In this document: in pieces, positions 35,152 to 43,811 of the stretch
Position numbering within the stretch: position 1 is the first letter of the stretch
How the letters are laid out: each line of letters begins with the position of its first letter
Assembly (NCBI GenBank): GCA_966211455.1
Contig: CBIHNI010000005.1
Location: 62,001-126,000 of the forward strand
DNA from: 21-14-0-10-47-8 sp966211455
Lineage (GTDB): Bacteria > Bdellovibrionota > Bdellovibrionia > Bdellovibrionales > Bdellovibrionaceae
DNA length: 64,000 nt
Direction of reading: 5' to 3'
The notes under the pieces: model-generated
What the model was told of the DNA's origin: nothing
Seen by the model: only the letters and a program-made list of their open reading frames with translations
Databases searched by the model: none
Translations under genes and position numbers: made by a program

Positions 35152-36411
35152 TTAACGAGTCTGACCCTGCCCGTCGATAATCCACCGGGGCGTGGTGAGC
35201 TCTCTCAATCCAACTGGACCCCGAACGTGCAACTTTTGTGTGCTAATCCCGAGCTCACCGCCCAAACCGAACTCGAATCCATCGGTAAATCGGGTCGACG
35301 CGTTCCAATAGACGGCGGCCGCGTCGATCTCTTCTTGAAACTGACGAGCTTTGGCTTCGTTTCGGGTTAAGATCGTCTCGGAATGCTTCGAGCCGTAACG
35401 CTCAATATGCTCCAGGGCCTGATCCAAGCCATCGACCACTTTGCAGTTCAGGATCTGATCCAAGTGCTCGGTGTTCCAGTCCTCGCGGGTGGCCTTTTCA
35501 ACTCGCGCCTTTCCTTTCAGGATCTCTTCGCTGGCGTCATCGACCCGCCATTGCAGCAAGACTTTCTCGGTCGCTTGATAAAGCTTCGGCAAAAACTGCG
35601 CAGCCACGGACCTGTGAACCAGAAGCGTCTCTAAAGAATTGCAAACACCAGGTCGCTGAGTTTTTCCGTTATCGACAACCCTCACCGCCATCTCGAGATC
35701 CGCTTCGTCGTCGACGTAAGCATGGCAAAGACCGCGGTCGTTTTTAATGATTGGCATCAGGGCTGTCCGCTGCACGAACTCGATCAGCTTTTCACCACCG
35801 CGTGGTACGACGATATCGATCAGATCTTTTCTCTTTAAAAGCTCTTCGACCAAAGCCCGATCATAATCTTCGACTCCTAAAAAAGCCGAATCTTGCAATT
35901 TGAATTTCGCCAGGGTCTGTTTCATCAGACCGTAAAAAACTTGCGCCGTGTTCTTCGAATCCGAACCGCCCCGAAGCACGATCGAATTTCCGGATTTAAA
36001 CGCTAGCGAAAATGCTTCCAAGATCACGTTCGGGCGCGATTCGAAAACCATCAAGATCACGCCCAGCGGGGCCCGCACCCGGCGAAGCTTCAAACCATTC
36101 TTCAAAATTTTTTCTTCAACCAGCTCGCCGACCGGGTCTTCGAGGCGCGCCACCTGGCGCAGGCTTTCACCCATGCCTTTGATCCGCTCGGGATTCAAAG
36201 TCAATCGGTCGCGAAAGGCCGATGTCGTCGAAACCGGCAGATTTTGCAAGTCGATTTGGTTCGCGGCCAAAATCGCCGGCGTTTCATTTTCCAAGTTGGC
36301 GGCCAAATCTATCAAGGCTTGATTCTTGATGTCCGCTTTCAATTTTCGCTGCAGGCGATTTTGTTTTTTCAATTCGCGAAGGCTGGTTTCGAAAGCGGGA
36401 TTGAGACTCAT
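35152..36411 (-). CDS. proA: Glutamate-5-semialdehyde dehydrogenase (gamma-glutamyl phosphate reductase)
   Basis: Second step of proline synthesis: reduces glutamyl phosphate with NADPH. ALDH fold of 419 residues: LKLRRVRAPLGVILMVFESR, SGNSIVLRGGSDSKNTA and the catalytic Cys in RPGVCNSLETLLVH, with GSKHSETILT and a late LGISTQKLHVRGPVGL motif of ProA. Start 36411 (MSLNPAFETSL) overlaps the proB stop by four bases (ATGA); longer frames upstream read through proB in another frame. Confidence 0.96.
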   Translation of the reverse strand: MSLNPAFETSLRELKKQNRLQRKLKADIKNQALIDLAANLENETPAILAANQIDLQNLPVSTTSAFRDRLTLNPERIKGMGESLRQVARLEDPVGELVEEKILKNGLKLRRVRAPLGVILMVFESRPNVILEAFSLAFKSGNSIVLRGGSDSKNTAQVFYGLMKQTLAKFKLQDSAFLGVEDYDRALVEELLKRKDLIDIVVPRGGEKLIEFVQRTALMPIIKNDRGLCHAYVDDEADLEMAVRVVDNGKTQRPGVCNSLETLLVHRSVAAQFLPKLYQATEKVLLQWRVDDASEEILKGKARVEKATREDWNTEHLDQILNCKVVDGLDQALEHIERYGSKHSETILTRNEAKARQFQEEIDAAAVYWNASTRFTDGFEFGLGGELGISTQKLHVRGPVGLRELTTPRWIIDGQGQTR

Positions 36412-37181
36412 GGCTTGCCACCGATTTGGGTGCCAATCGCTTTTCCGCTGGCAACCTCGAGCAGGTTTTTCGGCCAATCGCCGCGAACCATATGCGTGAC
36501 GATTCCGGCCCGATTCGCACGATCGGCGGCCAAAAGTTTCGAATACATCCCACCCGTACCTTGTGCCGATTTCGATTTTTTATGCGCCATTTTCATTTCG
36601 GCTTCGCTGACTTTCTTGCGGTAAGTGATCAACGATGCTTTGGGATTGGTTTTCGGGTCGTCATCGAAAAGTCCATCCACGTCGGTCATCAGGATCAGGC
36701 GCTCGGCCTTCATCATGATCGCCACGTGTGACGCCAGGGCATCGTTATCACCGAATTGAATTTCGGTGGTCGCCACCGCATCGTTTTCATTTAAGATCGG
36801 AATGACTTTCCATTTTAAAAGTTCGGTCAGCGTGTTCTGCAGGTTTCTGCGCCGGGCTTTATCGCTCATATCCCCTTCGGTCAGCAACACCTGTGATCCT
36901 AAAAGGTTGGTGGCTGAAAGTGCCAGATTGTACTGATCCATTACCAGCGGCTGACCGATCGCGCTTAAGGCCTGCTTTTGCGGCAAAGTCCTTTTGGGCT
37001 GCTTGAAGTTCGTGCGCTGGACCGCCCAGGCGATCGCGCCCGAGGTCACCCAGATCACCTCGATGCCATGCTTTTTGCGAAGCTCGGCCACCTGTTGCAT
37101 CCACGCCCGCATCAGCAAAGGCCCACCTTCGCAGACCATTTTACTTCCCGCTTTCACAACCCATCGTCGCAGTTTTGCCAT
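36408..37181 (-). CDS. proB: Glutamate 5-kinase without PUA domain
   Basis: First step of proline synthesis. The 257-residue amino-acid kinase fold has WVVKAGSKMV at the N-terminus, the VTSGAIAWAV nucleotide loop, QVLLTEGDM, IPILNENDAVAT and a late GTGGMYSKLLAADRAN motif (the conserved GTGGM). It lacks the C-terminal PUA domain of E. coli ProB, as many short ProB proteins do. Feedback by proline is expected from the kinase domain but cannot be read from sequence. Forms a proBA operon. Confidence 0.95.
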   Translation of the reverse strand: MAKLRRWVVKAGSKMVCEGGPLLMRAWMQQVAELRKKHGIEVIWVTSGAIAWAVQRTNFKQPKRTLPQKQALSAIGQPLVMDQYNLALSATNLLGSQVLLTEGDMSDKARRRNLQNTLTELLKWKVIPILNENDAVATTEIQFGDNDALASHVAIMMKAERLILMTDVDGLFDDDPKTNPKASLITYRKKVSEAEMKMAHKKSKSAQGTGGMYSKLLAADRANRAGIVTHMVRGDWPKNLLEVASGKAIGTQIGGKP

Positions 37182-37337
37182 GCCGATTTTTCTATGCGCC
37201 GTCGCACAGACTCCCTGATTTCAGTATGACGAATTCACTTCGCCGCCGGTAGTGGCCTTCGACAAAAAAACTGCGGCTTAACGCAGGATCGCCACAAACC
37301 CCGAGAGCATCCGCAAGTTTTATGATACAACCATCCG

Positions 37338-39065
37338 ATGTATCAGCTTCGCCCTTACCAGCAAGAGGCCGTGCAGGCCACCCTGTCGCACTTCCGCCGC
37401 GAGCGCACGCCTGCGGTCGTCGTGCTGCCAACGGGCGCCGGCAAAAGCTTGGTGATCGCCGAGCTCGCCCGGATCGCCAAGGGTCGAGTGCTGGTGCTGG
37501 CCCACGTGCGCGAACTTGTCGAACAAAATCACGCCAAATACGTGGGCCTGGGTCTTGAAGCCGGTATCTTCTCGGCCGGCCTGCAACGTAAAGAGTCCAC
37601 GCAGAAAACCATCTTCGGCAGCATTCAATCCATCGCTCGCGCGGCGGATGAATTTTTCGAAGGTTTCTCGCTGCTGATCATTGACGAATGCCACCGCGTT
37701 TCGGTCGAAGGTGAAACCCAGTACTTTCAAGTGATTTCAAAAATGCAGAAAGCCAATCCGGAGATCTGCATTCTGGGACTGACTGCGACCCCTTACCGTC
37801 TGGGCTTCGGCTGGATTTACGAATTCAATGCGTATCGAAAAATGAAAGCGACCGACCAAGATCGCTTCTTTAAAAAATGCATCTACGAGCTATCGACTCG
37901 TTACATGATCAAGCACAAATACCTCACCCCGCCAGTCAAGATTGATTCGCCGGTGGCCTGCTATGACTTCTCGGCTCTGAAACTGAACGGGACCAGCTTT
38001 GTGATGGCGCAAATCGAAGCGCTGCTGAAAGACCAAAAGCGGATCACGCCGCTGATCATTCAAAACATCGTCGAAATGGCCGAAGACCGAAAAGGCGTGA
38101 TGATCTTCACCAGCACGGTCAACCATGCGAAAGAAATTCTGCAAAGCCTGCCGCCTGAAATTTCGGCCTTGGTCGTCGGCGACACCGAAGACAAAGAGCG
38201 CGATCAAATCATCGAAGCTTTCAAGCAAGGAAAGCTGAAGTTCTTGGTGAACGTTTCCGTTCTGACGACCGGCTTCGATGCGCCCCATGTGGACGTGATC
38301 GCCATCCTGCGCCCGACCGAATCCGCCAGCCTTTACCAACAGATCATCGGCCGCGGCCTGCGTCTGTCACCCGGAAAAGAAGACTGCTTGATTCTGGATT
38401 ACACCGGCCAGGGCCACGATATTTTCCAGCCCGATATCGAAGACGGAAAGCCGAATTCCGAGTCGGTGATGGTCGAAGTGCCCTGCCCCGCTTGCGGATT
38501 GCTAAATCACTTCTGGGGACTGGTCGATCCGGATGGGTATTTGGTCGAACACTTTGGCCGCAAATGCAAAGGCGCCTTCGAAGACAATGACGGAACGCTC
38601 ACCGAGTGCGGCTTTCGCTTTCGTTTCAAGCTGTGTGACAAATGCGGCGCCGAAAACGACATCGCCGCCCGCGCCTGCAACAAGTGCGAACATCTTTTGG
38701 TCGACACCGACGTGAAATTGAAAGAAGCCATGTCCCTGAAGGACGCGCACGTGATGCGGGTGGATCAGATGACCTTTCAAAAAGATCAGGACAAAAAAGG
38801 CACGCCAAGGCTTGCCGTGCATTACTATGATGCCGACGCCAATGTTTTAAAAGAGTACTTTTATCTCAACAGCGCCGATAGCAAAACGGCTTTTTATTTC
38901 AACTTTATCCGCATGCACAACCGCCTGCCGGGACAAAAGCTTGAAATCAAAACCATCGACGAGGCCTTGGCCCATCAGCATCTTTTCCGACAGCCGGTTT
39001 TTATCATCGCCCGCAAGCAAAAGTATTACTGGAACATCCGCGAAAAGATTTTCGAAACCCGGTAG
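37338..39065 (+). CDS. DEAD/DEAH-box (SF2) helicase with C-terminal zinc-ribbon region
   Basis: A 575-residue helicase of the YejH/SSL2-like kind. Motif I is LPTGAGKSLV, motif Ia VLAHVRELVEQ, motif II DECH, motif III LTATPYR; the second RecA domain has MIFTSTVNHAKEI, VLTTGFDAPHVDV and motif VI QQIIGRGLRLSPG. After residue 375 it has three Cys-pair segments (CPACGLLNHF, CDKCGAEN and ACNKCEH), a probable zinc ribbon, then a DNA-repair-like C-terminal part of about 120 residues. Precise role unknown; likely nucleic acid repair. It diverges from proB. Confidence 0.93.
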   Translation: MYQLRPYQQEAVQATLSHFRRERTPAVVVLPTGAGKSLVIAELARIAKGRVLVLAHVRELVEQNHAKYVGLGLEAGIFSAGLQRKESTQKTIFGSIQSIARAADEFFEGFSLLIIDECHRVSVEGETQYFQVISKMQKANPEICILGLTATPYRLGFGWIYEFNAYRKMKATDQDRFFKKCIYELSTRYMIKHKYLTPPVKIDSPVACYDFSALKLNGTSFVMAQIEALLKDQKRITPLIIQNIVEMAEDRKGVMIFTSTVNHAKEILQSLPPEISALVVGDTEDKERDQIIEAFKQGKLKFLVNVSVLTTGFDAPHVDVIAILRPTESASLYQQIIGRGLRLSPGKEDCLILDYTGQGHDIFQPDIEDGKPNSESVMVEVPCPACGLLNHFWGLVDPDGYLVEHFGRKCKGAFEDNDGTLTECGFRFRFKLCDKCGAENDIAARACNKCEHLLVDTDVKLKEAMSLKDAHVMRVDQMTFQKDQDKKGTPRLAVHYYDADANVLKEYFYLNSADSKTAFYFNFIRMHNRLPGQKLEIKTIDEALAHQHLFRQPVFIIARKQKYYWNIREKIFETR

Positions 39066-39071
39066 CCTGCG

Positions 39072-39770
39072 ATGAAAATTGTTTTCCAAGACGAACATTT
39101 TTTTGCGATCGATAAGCCTTCGGGATTCTTCGTGCATCCGCCCGAACGCTCGGCCTATCCGACTCCGCCGGAAAAAATTTGCCTGTATGTTCTGCGCGAC
39201 CTGATGAAGCGCGAGGTGTTCCCGGTTCATCGCCTGGATGCACCGACAAGTGGGCTGGTGCTCTTTGCTTTCACGAAGGATGCAACCCGGGCCTTATCGA
39301 AACTTTTCGCGGATCGCGAAATGCAAAAAACCTATCACGCGGTGGCGCGCGGTTACACCGATGCCGAAGGCCGCATCGATCTTCCACTGAGCATTGCGGG
39401 CTTCACCGATCCGATCGATGCTTTAACCCATTATCGTACGCTGAAACAAATCGAACTGCCTTTTGCCGTCGGAAAAAAATATCCGACCGCTAGGTATTCG
39501 CTGGTGGAGGCCTCACCCCATACCGGAAGATGGCACCAGATCCGCCGTCACTTTGATCAGATCGCGCATCCTTTGATTGGCGACATCGAGCACGGCGATG
39601 GCCATCACAATCAGTTCTTTCGCGACCAGCTGAAAATCACCGGGCTGTGTTTGCGGGGGTCGGCTTTGCACTTCACCCATCCTTGGTCGCAAGAGACCAT
39701 AACGCTTCAAGTTCAGGACTGCGACAAATGGGCTCGTATTCACCGGCTTTTCGATCAAGGCGCTATTTAA
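39072..39770 (+). CDS. RluA-family pseudouridine synthase (TruC-like)
   Basis: A 232-residue enzyme isomerising uridine to pseudouridine. Motif I is FPVHRLDAPTSGLVLFA with the catalytic Asp; a later ASPHTGRWHQIRRHF and HPLIGDIEHGDG complete the RluA signature. Length and the opening FQDEHFFAIDKPSGFFVHP match TruC, which modifies tRNA position 65; an rRNA target is also possible. Starts six bases after the helicase stop, so they are one operon. Confidence 0.92.
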   Translation: MKIVFQDEHFFAIDKPSGFFVHPPERSAYPTPPEKICLYVLRDLMKREVFPVHRLDAPTSGLVLFAFTKDATRALSKLFADREMQKTYHAVARGYTDAEGRIDLPLSIAGFTDPIDALTHYRTLKQIELPFAVGKKYPTARYSLVEASPHTGRWHQIRRHFDQIAHPLIGDIEHGDGHHNQFFRDQLKITGLCLRGSALHFTHPWSQETITLQVQDCDKWARIHRLFDQGAI

Positions 39771-39774
39771 TCAA

Positions 39775-39793
39775 AAAAGCAGTTTCTGCTTTT
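39775..39793 (+). terminator. Rho-independent terminator after the pseudouridine synthase
   Basis: AAAAGCAG-TTT-CTGCTTTT, eight perfect pairs, followed by ATTTT. It lies just after the stop codon. Confidence 0.75.
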
Positions 39794-39824
39794 ATTTTCC
39801 GGCAAAACATTGGATCTTGGCTTT

Positions 39825-40652
39825 ATGAAAAACATCTTTCTTTTCTTTACCATGAGCCTGGCTTTGGTTGGCTGCGTGTCGTCCAGTAAAGACATTTATT
39901 TTCGTTCGCGTCTTCCGACAATGGAGGCCCCAACTTTCAACGAAAACAATCGCTTTGGCTTAGAACTGGATCTTGAGTCCGATCGCTTTACGACACAAAT
40001 CACTCGCAACCTGGTCAGTGATTTTCATTTTTATAACGACAACGCCAGCTTTCACAATGCCTATGGCGGTGCCGGCATCGAGGGAAAAGATTTTTCGGTC
40101 ACCGCTGCTCATTGGTTTTCAAAATATCCTATGCAGCTCGGAATCAGTGCTGACTTTGCCGAGATCAAGTTTGGCCTTTACGGATTTCAAACTCCACAGC
40201 CTGTTGGTTTTTTTGCAATGGTGGATGCTGGCGTCTATAAAACTGCAACATACACTGAAAACGGTGGCTGCAGTTGGATTTGTTTGTCTTCTCAAAAAGA
40301 TAAAGATGAAGCTCTCCGAAAAGAAGGTTCAATCTTAGCCGATCATGGTGGGAACGAGAAAAAGTATGGTCTGCAATTAGGCTACTACTTCAACACCCAG
40401 CAAGCCGCTTATATTGGCTACCATCGTATGGATTATTATTACCGGGCGAGCGCTCGTCAGGAGCTACCTCCGAACGGCTCGCTTTCCTTTCAAGAATCTT
40501 TTTCGGGATACGGCATAGGGCTTGGATACTACCACGAGTGGAGCTCCAGCCTTGCCTCGACCTTTTCCTTTGAAGACATCAAGATCCAATGGGCGACCGA
40601 AGACAAGCGACAACTGCTTTACGCACTTAAGCTTATCTACAAGAATCTCTAA
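39825..40652 (+). CDS. Lipoprotein with barrel-like body, unknown function
   Basis: A 275-residue lipoprotein: MKNIFLFFTMSLALVGC carries the lipobox LVGC. The mature part has aromatic alternating strands (LGISADFAEIKFGLYGF, YGLQLGYYFNTQQAAYIGYH, GLGYYHEWSSSLASTFSF), suggesting an outer-membrane barrel tethered by lipid, and ends ALKLIYKNL. Start 39825 is chosen for its signal sequence; ribosome site weak. No family recognised. Confidence 0.8.
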   Translation: MKNIFLFFTMSLALVGCVSSSKDIYFRSRLPTMEAPTFNENNRFGLELDLESDRFTTQITRNLVSDFHFYNDNASFHNAYGGAGIEGKDFSVTAAHWFSKYPMQLGISADFAEIKFGLYGFQTPQPVGFFAMVDAGVYKTATYTENGGCSWICLSSQKDKDEALRKEGSILADHGGNEKKYGLQLGYYFNTQQAAYIGYHRMDYYYRASARQELPPNGSLSFQESFSGYGIGLGYYHEWSSSLASTFSFEDIKIQWATEDKRQLLYALKLIYKNL

Positions 40653-40704
40653 TCTGACCTAGGGCCTGTAGATCTTCTTCGGAACTTTGCCTAGAATAGG
40701 ATCA

Positions 40705-41166
40705 ATGAGACAGGTCCTTTTCGCAGTTCTGATTTTATCTTCACTTGTCGCGCGAGCCGAATCTTGCGAAGTTTATTCGAATTATCTAAATCTGGCCGAT
40801 GTGCTTTTGGAAGACGCGATCAAAGGCGATAGCTGCAATGTTTCGATTCTAAATCGGGTGAAAACTCAAAACCGTATCAGCCGCGGGGCTCAGACCGAAA
40901 AGTTGGATCCATCCAAGGTGAACTGTTTTTACCTCAAGTACAACGCCATCGAAGCGGATTTGATCAAAGCGATCTCGGCCGCTTCGCAGTCCAATCACGA
41001 AGCCTGCGTCCGCATGGTGCACGAACTGCGCGAAAAATTGAAAACCTTGAATGACGACGTCAGCCGCGAGCCTCACAAGTCTGAAACTCAAGGCCCACCA
41101 GCTCATGGGACATCTTCTTCGCCTGCCGCCCCCGTCGCACCGGCCAGCAGCTCTTCCGCGCAATAG
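40705..41166 (+). CDS. Secreted small protein of unknown function
   Basis: A 153-residue exported protein: MRQVLFAVLILSSLVARAES is the signal peptide, followed by a domain with four Cys (SCEVY, DSCNVS, NCFYLK and ACVRMV) and a Pro/Ala/Ser-rich tail (PPAHGTSSSPAAPVAPASS). AGGAT stands close to ATG 40705; a TTG at 40687 could extend it by six residues. No family recognised. Confidence 0.75.
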   Translation: MRQVLFAVLILSSLVARAESCEVYSNYLNLADVLLEDAIKGDSCNVSILNRVKTQNRISRGAQTEKLDPSKVNCFYLKYNAIEADLIKAISAASQSNHEACVRMVHELREKLKTLNDDVSREPHKSETQGPPAHGTSSSPAAPVAPASSSSAQ

Positions 41167-41231
41167 TGAAATATCGTTCTTAATTTGCAATAGCTCTGTC
41201 AGCCGGGTCGCACTTGTGCTACGAAGCCGAT

Positions 41232-41429
41232 ATGAACGTGAACGAGCAAAGACTGATTGATCTTGAATCGAAATTTTCCCACCAAGACCTGCTGATCGAG
41301 CAGCTTCGCCAAACCCTGCACGAGCAATATCTGGCGATTGAAAAGCTAGAAAAGAACTTAAAGATGATCACCGATCAGCTCAAAGGCTCTGAAGACATCC
41401 GTGGCAACGAAAAACCCCCACATTACTGA
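41232..41429 (+). CDS. slyX: SlyX family protein
   Basis: A 65-residue coiled-coil protein: LIDLESKFSHQDLLIEQLRQ then LHEQYLAIEKLEKNL and a terminal PPHY, all hallmarks of SlyX (E. coli SlyX ends with the same PPHY motif). Its biochemical role is unknown. Start 41232; an upstream Met at 41214 would add six residues. Confidence 0.88.
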   Translation: MNVNEQRLIDLESKFSHQDLLIEQLRQTLHEQYLAIEKLEKNLKMITDQLKGSEDIRGNEKPPHY

Positions 41430-41481
41430 TCTTTAACGCATTAGCGATACCAAAAAGGGATGGACGATCTTTGGCAGGAAT

Positions 41482-41510
41482 AAAAAAACCCGAGGATTTC
41501 TCCCCGGGTT
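41482..41510 (-). terminator. Rho-independent terminator of rpsA
   Basis: On the minus strand AACCCG with CGGGTT, interrupted by a GGAG/CTCC-type bulge, followed by seven T. It lies 100 bases past the rpsA stop, after two further hairpins at 41519-41537 (GTCCCGA/TCGGGAC) and 41569-41596 (CCCTTTGGT/ACCAAAGGG). Confidence 0.85.
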
Positions 41511-41518
41511 CTTGAACA

Positions 41519-41596
41519 GTCCCGATTGTCTCGGGACTGCCATTTGATTTTGATCTCAGTTCCGGAGCCCCTTTGGTGCGATGCCGTACCAAAGGG
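41519..41596 (-). repeat. Two extra hairpins in the rpsA 3' trailer
   Basis: GTCCCGA/TCGGGAC (41519-41537) and CCCTTTGGT/ACCAAAGGG (41569-41596) stand between the rpsA stop codon and its terminator. They may slow 3' exonuclease decay of the mRNA; that is inference. Confidence 0.55.
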
Positions 41597-41609
41597 AATC
41601 AGGTACCTT

Positions 41610-43394
41610 TTAGTTTTTCTTGAACTGGTCGCCGAACAGGTCGCCGAGAGTTGATTTCGATGTTGAAGTTGCCTTCTTAACATAGTCATCAACGTCCGCT
41701 TTTGATTCGCGAAGTTTCACAAGTTTCGAAGACAGACCGATCTTACGAGCATCTTTGTCGATGGAAATCACTTCCGCCTTCAAAGTGCCGCCGACCTGTA
41801 CGAAGTCTTCTGGCTTGTTGATACGCTCAGTTGTCAGTTCAGAGATGTGGATCAGACCTTCGATGTCGCTTTCCAGCTCAACGAATACTCCGAAATCCGC
41901 AGTCTTAGTGACCTTCACGTCATGCTGAGTTCCAACAGCGTATTTGCTTTCGATGTTCGACCAAGGATCGCTCTCAAGCTGCTTCAAGCCCAGAGAGAAA
42001 CGCTCGTTCTCGATGTCGACGCCCAAAACAACCGCGCGAACTTTTTGACCTTTTGCGAACATTTCGCTTGGGTGATTCACACGTTTTGTCCATGAGAAGT
42101 CAGAGATGTGAACAAGACCGTCGATACCATCTTCAACGCCAACGAAGATACCGAAATCAGTGACTGATTTCACTTCGCCTTCGATGATCGTTCCTGGTTG
42201 GTAAGACTCTTTCAACTCGACCCATGGGTTTTGCTGCAATTGCTTCATGCCCAGAGAAATACGGCGTGTTTCTGGATCCACTTCCAAAACTTGAACGTCA
42301 ACTTCATCGCCAACGTTGACGATTTGCGAAGGATGTTTCACGCGTTTCGTCCAGCTCATTTCTGAAACGTGGATCAAACCTTCAACACCGTCACCGATTT
42401 CAACGAATGCACCGTATTCAGCCAAAGAAACAACTTTTCCTTTGAGCTTCGCACCCACTGGGTAAGCTGCCTTCACAGTTTCCCAAGGATCCGGTTGCAT
42501 TTGCTTCATGCCCAATGAAACACGTTCTTTTTCAGTGTCGTATTTCAGGACTTTGACTTGGATTTCGTCGCCAACATTCAACAGTTCTGAAGGATGCTTC
42601 ACGCGTCCCCAGCTCATGTCAGTGATGTGCAACAGACCGTCCATACCGCCGAGGTCGATGAACGCACCGTAATCGGTGATGTTCTTAACCACGCCCGTAA
42701 CAACTGAACCTTCTTTGATTTGGTCCAGAGTCTGTGTGCGCATGCTCTCGCGTTCTTCTTCAAGCAAAGCACGTCGTGAAAGAACGATGTTGCCACGCTT
42801 TTTGTTGAACTTGATAACTTTGAATTTGTACTTCTTGCCGATGTAAACGTCCATATTGCGAACTGGACGCAAATCGATTTGTGAACCTGGCAGGAATGCT
42901 TTAACGCCGATGTCGACTTCCAGACCGCCCTTAACTTTGGCGATAACTGTACCTTCGATCACTTCTTCGTTTTCAGCAGCCTTAGAGATGTCGGTCCATG
43001 CACGCATCATATCAGCTTTGTTTTTAGACAAGCCGATCATTCCATTTTCGTTCTCGATACGATCGATCAGAACTTCAACTGTGTCCCCTGGCTTCACAGA
43101 GCGAACGCCATCGACAACACGGAATTCGTCGATTGGGATCAAACCTTCAGATTTGTAGTTGATATCAACAAGAACGTAGTCGGATTGGACTTCAACGACT
43201 GTTCCGGTGACAACGTCACCAACGCGGAAATCTTGCTCTTTCATGGACTGTTCGAAGAGCTTCTCGAAATCGCCTGCGTGCTTTTCATTATTGAGGCCGG
43301 GATTGCTCGCGACATCTTTATCAGCCTGATCAAGGAAAGCTAAAACCTTTTGTTTCTCAAGCTGAGCTTTGTTCATGTTCTTACTCATATACAA
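41610..43394 (-). CDS. rpsA: 30S ribosomal protein S1
   Basis: A 594-residue protein with six S1 (OB-fold) repeats, the first two divergent (GDVVTGTVVEVQSDYVLVDI; EGTVIAKVKGGLEVDIG), the next four canonical, for example GVVKNITDYGAFIDLGGMDG, GKVVSLAEYGAFVEIGDGVEG, GEVKSVTDFGIFVGVEDGID and VTKTADFGVFVELESDIE. It binds mRNA at the ribosome and helps initiation. AGGAGG lies seven bases before a TTG at 43394 but 13 before the ATG at 43388, so initiation may be at TTG or at either, in a leader that S1 itself may regulate. Confidence 0.97.
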   Translation of the reverse strand: MYMSKNMNKAQLEKQKVLAFLDQADKDVASNPGLNNEKHAGDFEKLFEQSMKEQDFRVGDVVTGTVVEVQSDYVLVDINYKSEGLIPIDEFRVVDGVRSVKPGDTVEVLIDRIENENGMIGLSKNKADMMRAWTDISKAAENEEVIEGTVIAKVKGGLEVDIGVKAFLPGSQIDLRPVRNMDVYIGKKYKFKVIKFNKKRGNIVLSRRALLEEERESMRTQTLDQIKEGSVVTGVVKNITDYGAFIDLGGMDGLLHITDMSWGRVKHPSELLNVGDEIQVKVLKYDTEKERVSLGMKQMQPDPWETVKAAYPVGAKLKGKVVSLAEYGAFVEIGDGVEGLIHVSEMSWTKRVKHPSQIVNVGDEVDVQVLEVDPETRRISLGMKQLQQNPWVELKESYQPGTIIEGEVKSVTDFGIFVGVEDGIDGLVHISDFSWTKRVNHPSEMFAKGQKVRAVVLGVDIENERFSLGLKQLESDPWSNIESKYAVGTQHDVKVTKTADFGVFVELESDIEGLIHISELTTERINKPEDFVQVGGTLKAEVISIDKDARKIGLSSKLVKLRESKADVDDYVKKATSTSKSTLGDLFGDQFKKN

Positions 43395-43811
43395 ACGTAT
43401 ACCTCCTGCTGAGTTTTAGATTTGCAATTCCAGTGCTTCCGTTGTCCAGACGTCACAATGTTGTCGCATTTCAAAACTCAAAAAATTTCTTCAAGACTCA
43501 AGCTCCCGGTTTTAGACAGATAAGCCTGTCATTTTAAGGGGTTGAGGTTCTCAAAGATGAACGACTATTTAGTGGGGCTTGAGAGGGAAAGTCAAAGGCG
43601 GAATGCTTTATTTTCACCCCTGTCCCGAGGGGAAACACGCACGGCTGTTGAACTTCCAGGTTTCCGACAGTTTTGGGAGGGGGTCGAAGGGCCTGTGTAA
43701 TCAAGGGGTTAGAAGGGGGATCGATTTTAAGAGGGATTGGGTGCTTATTTATTAGGCAGATGGGTTTCGCGGATTCGGAGTGGGTTGGGAGGTGTTTAGG
43801 AGTGGGTTGGA
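43395..43811. other. rpsA leader and promoter region
   Basis: About 415 bases without a gene ahead of rpsA. The part nearest rpsA is AT-rich and likely holds its promoter and 5' leader, where S1 autoregulation commonly acts. Upstream of that I see GC-rich non-coding DNA merging into repeat element D. No ORF here is convincing. Confidence 0.4.
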
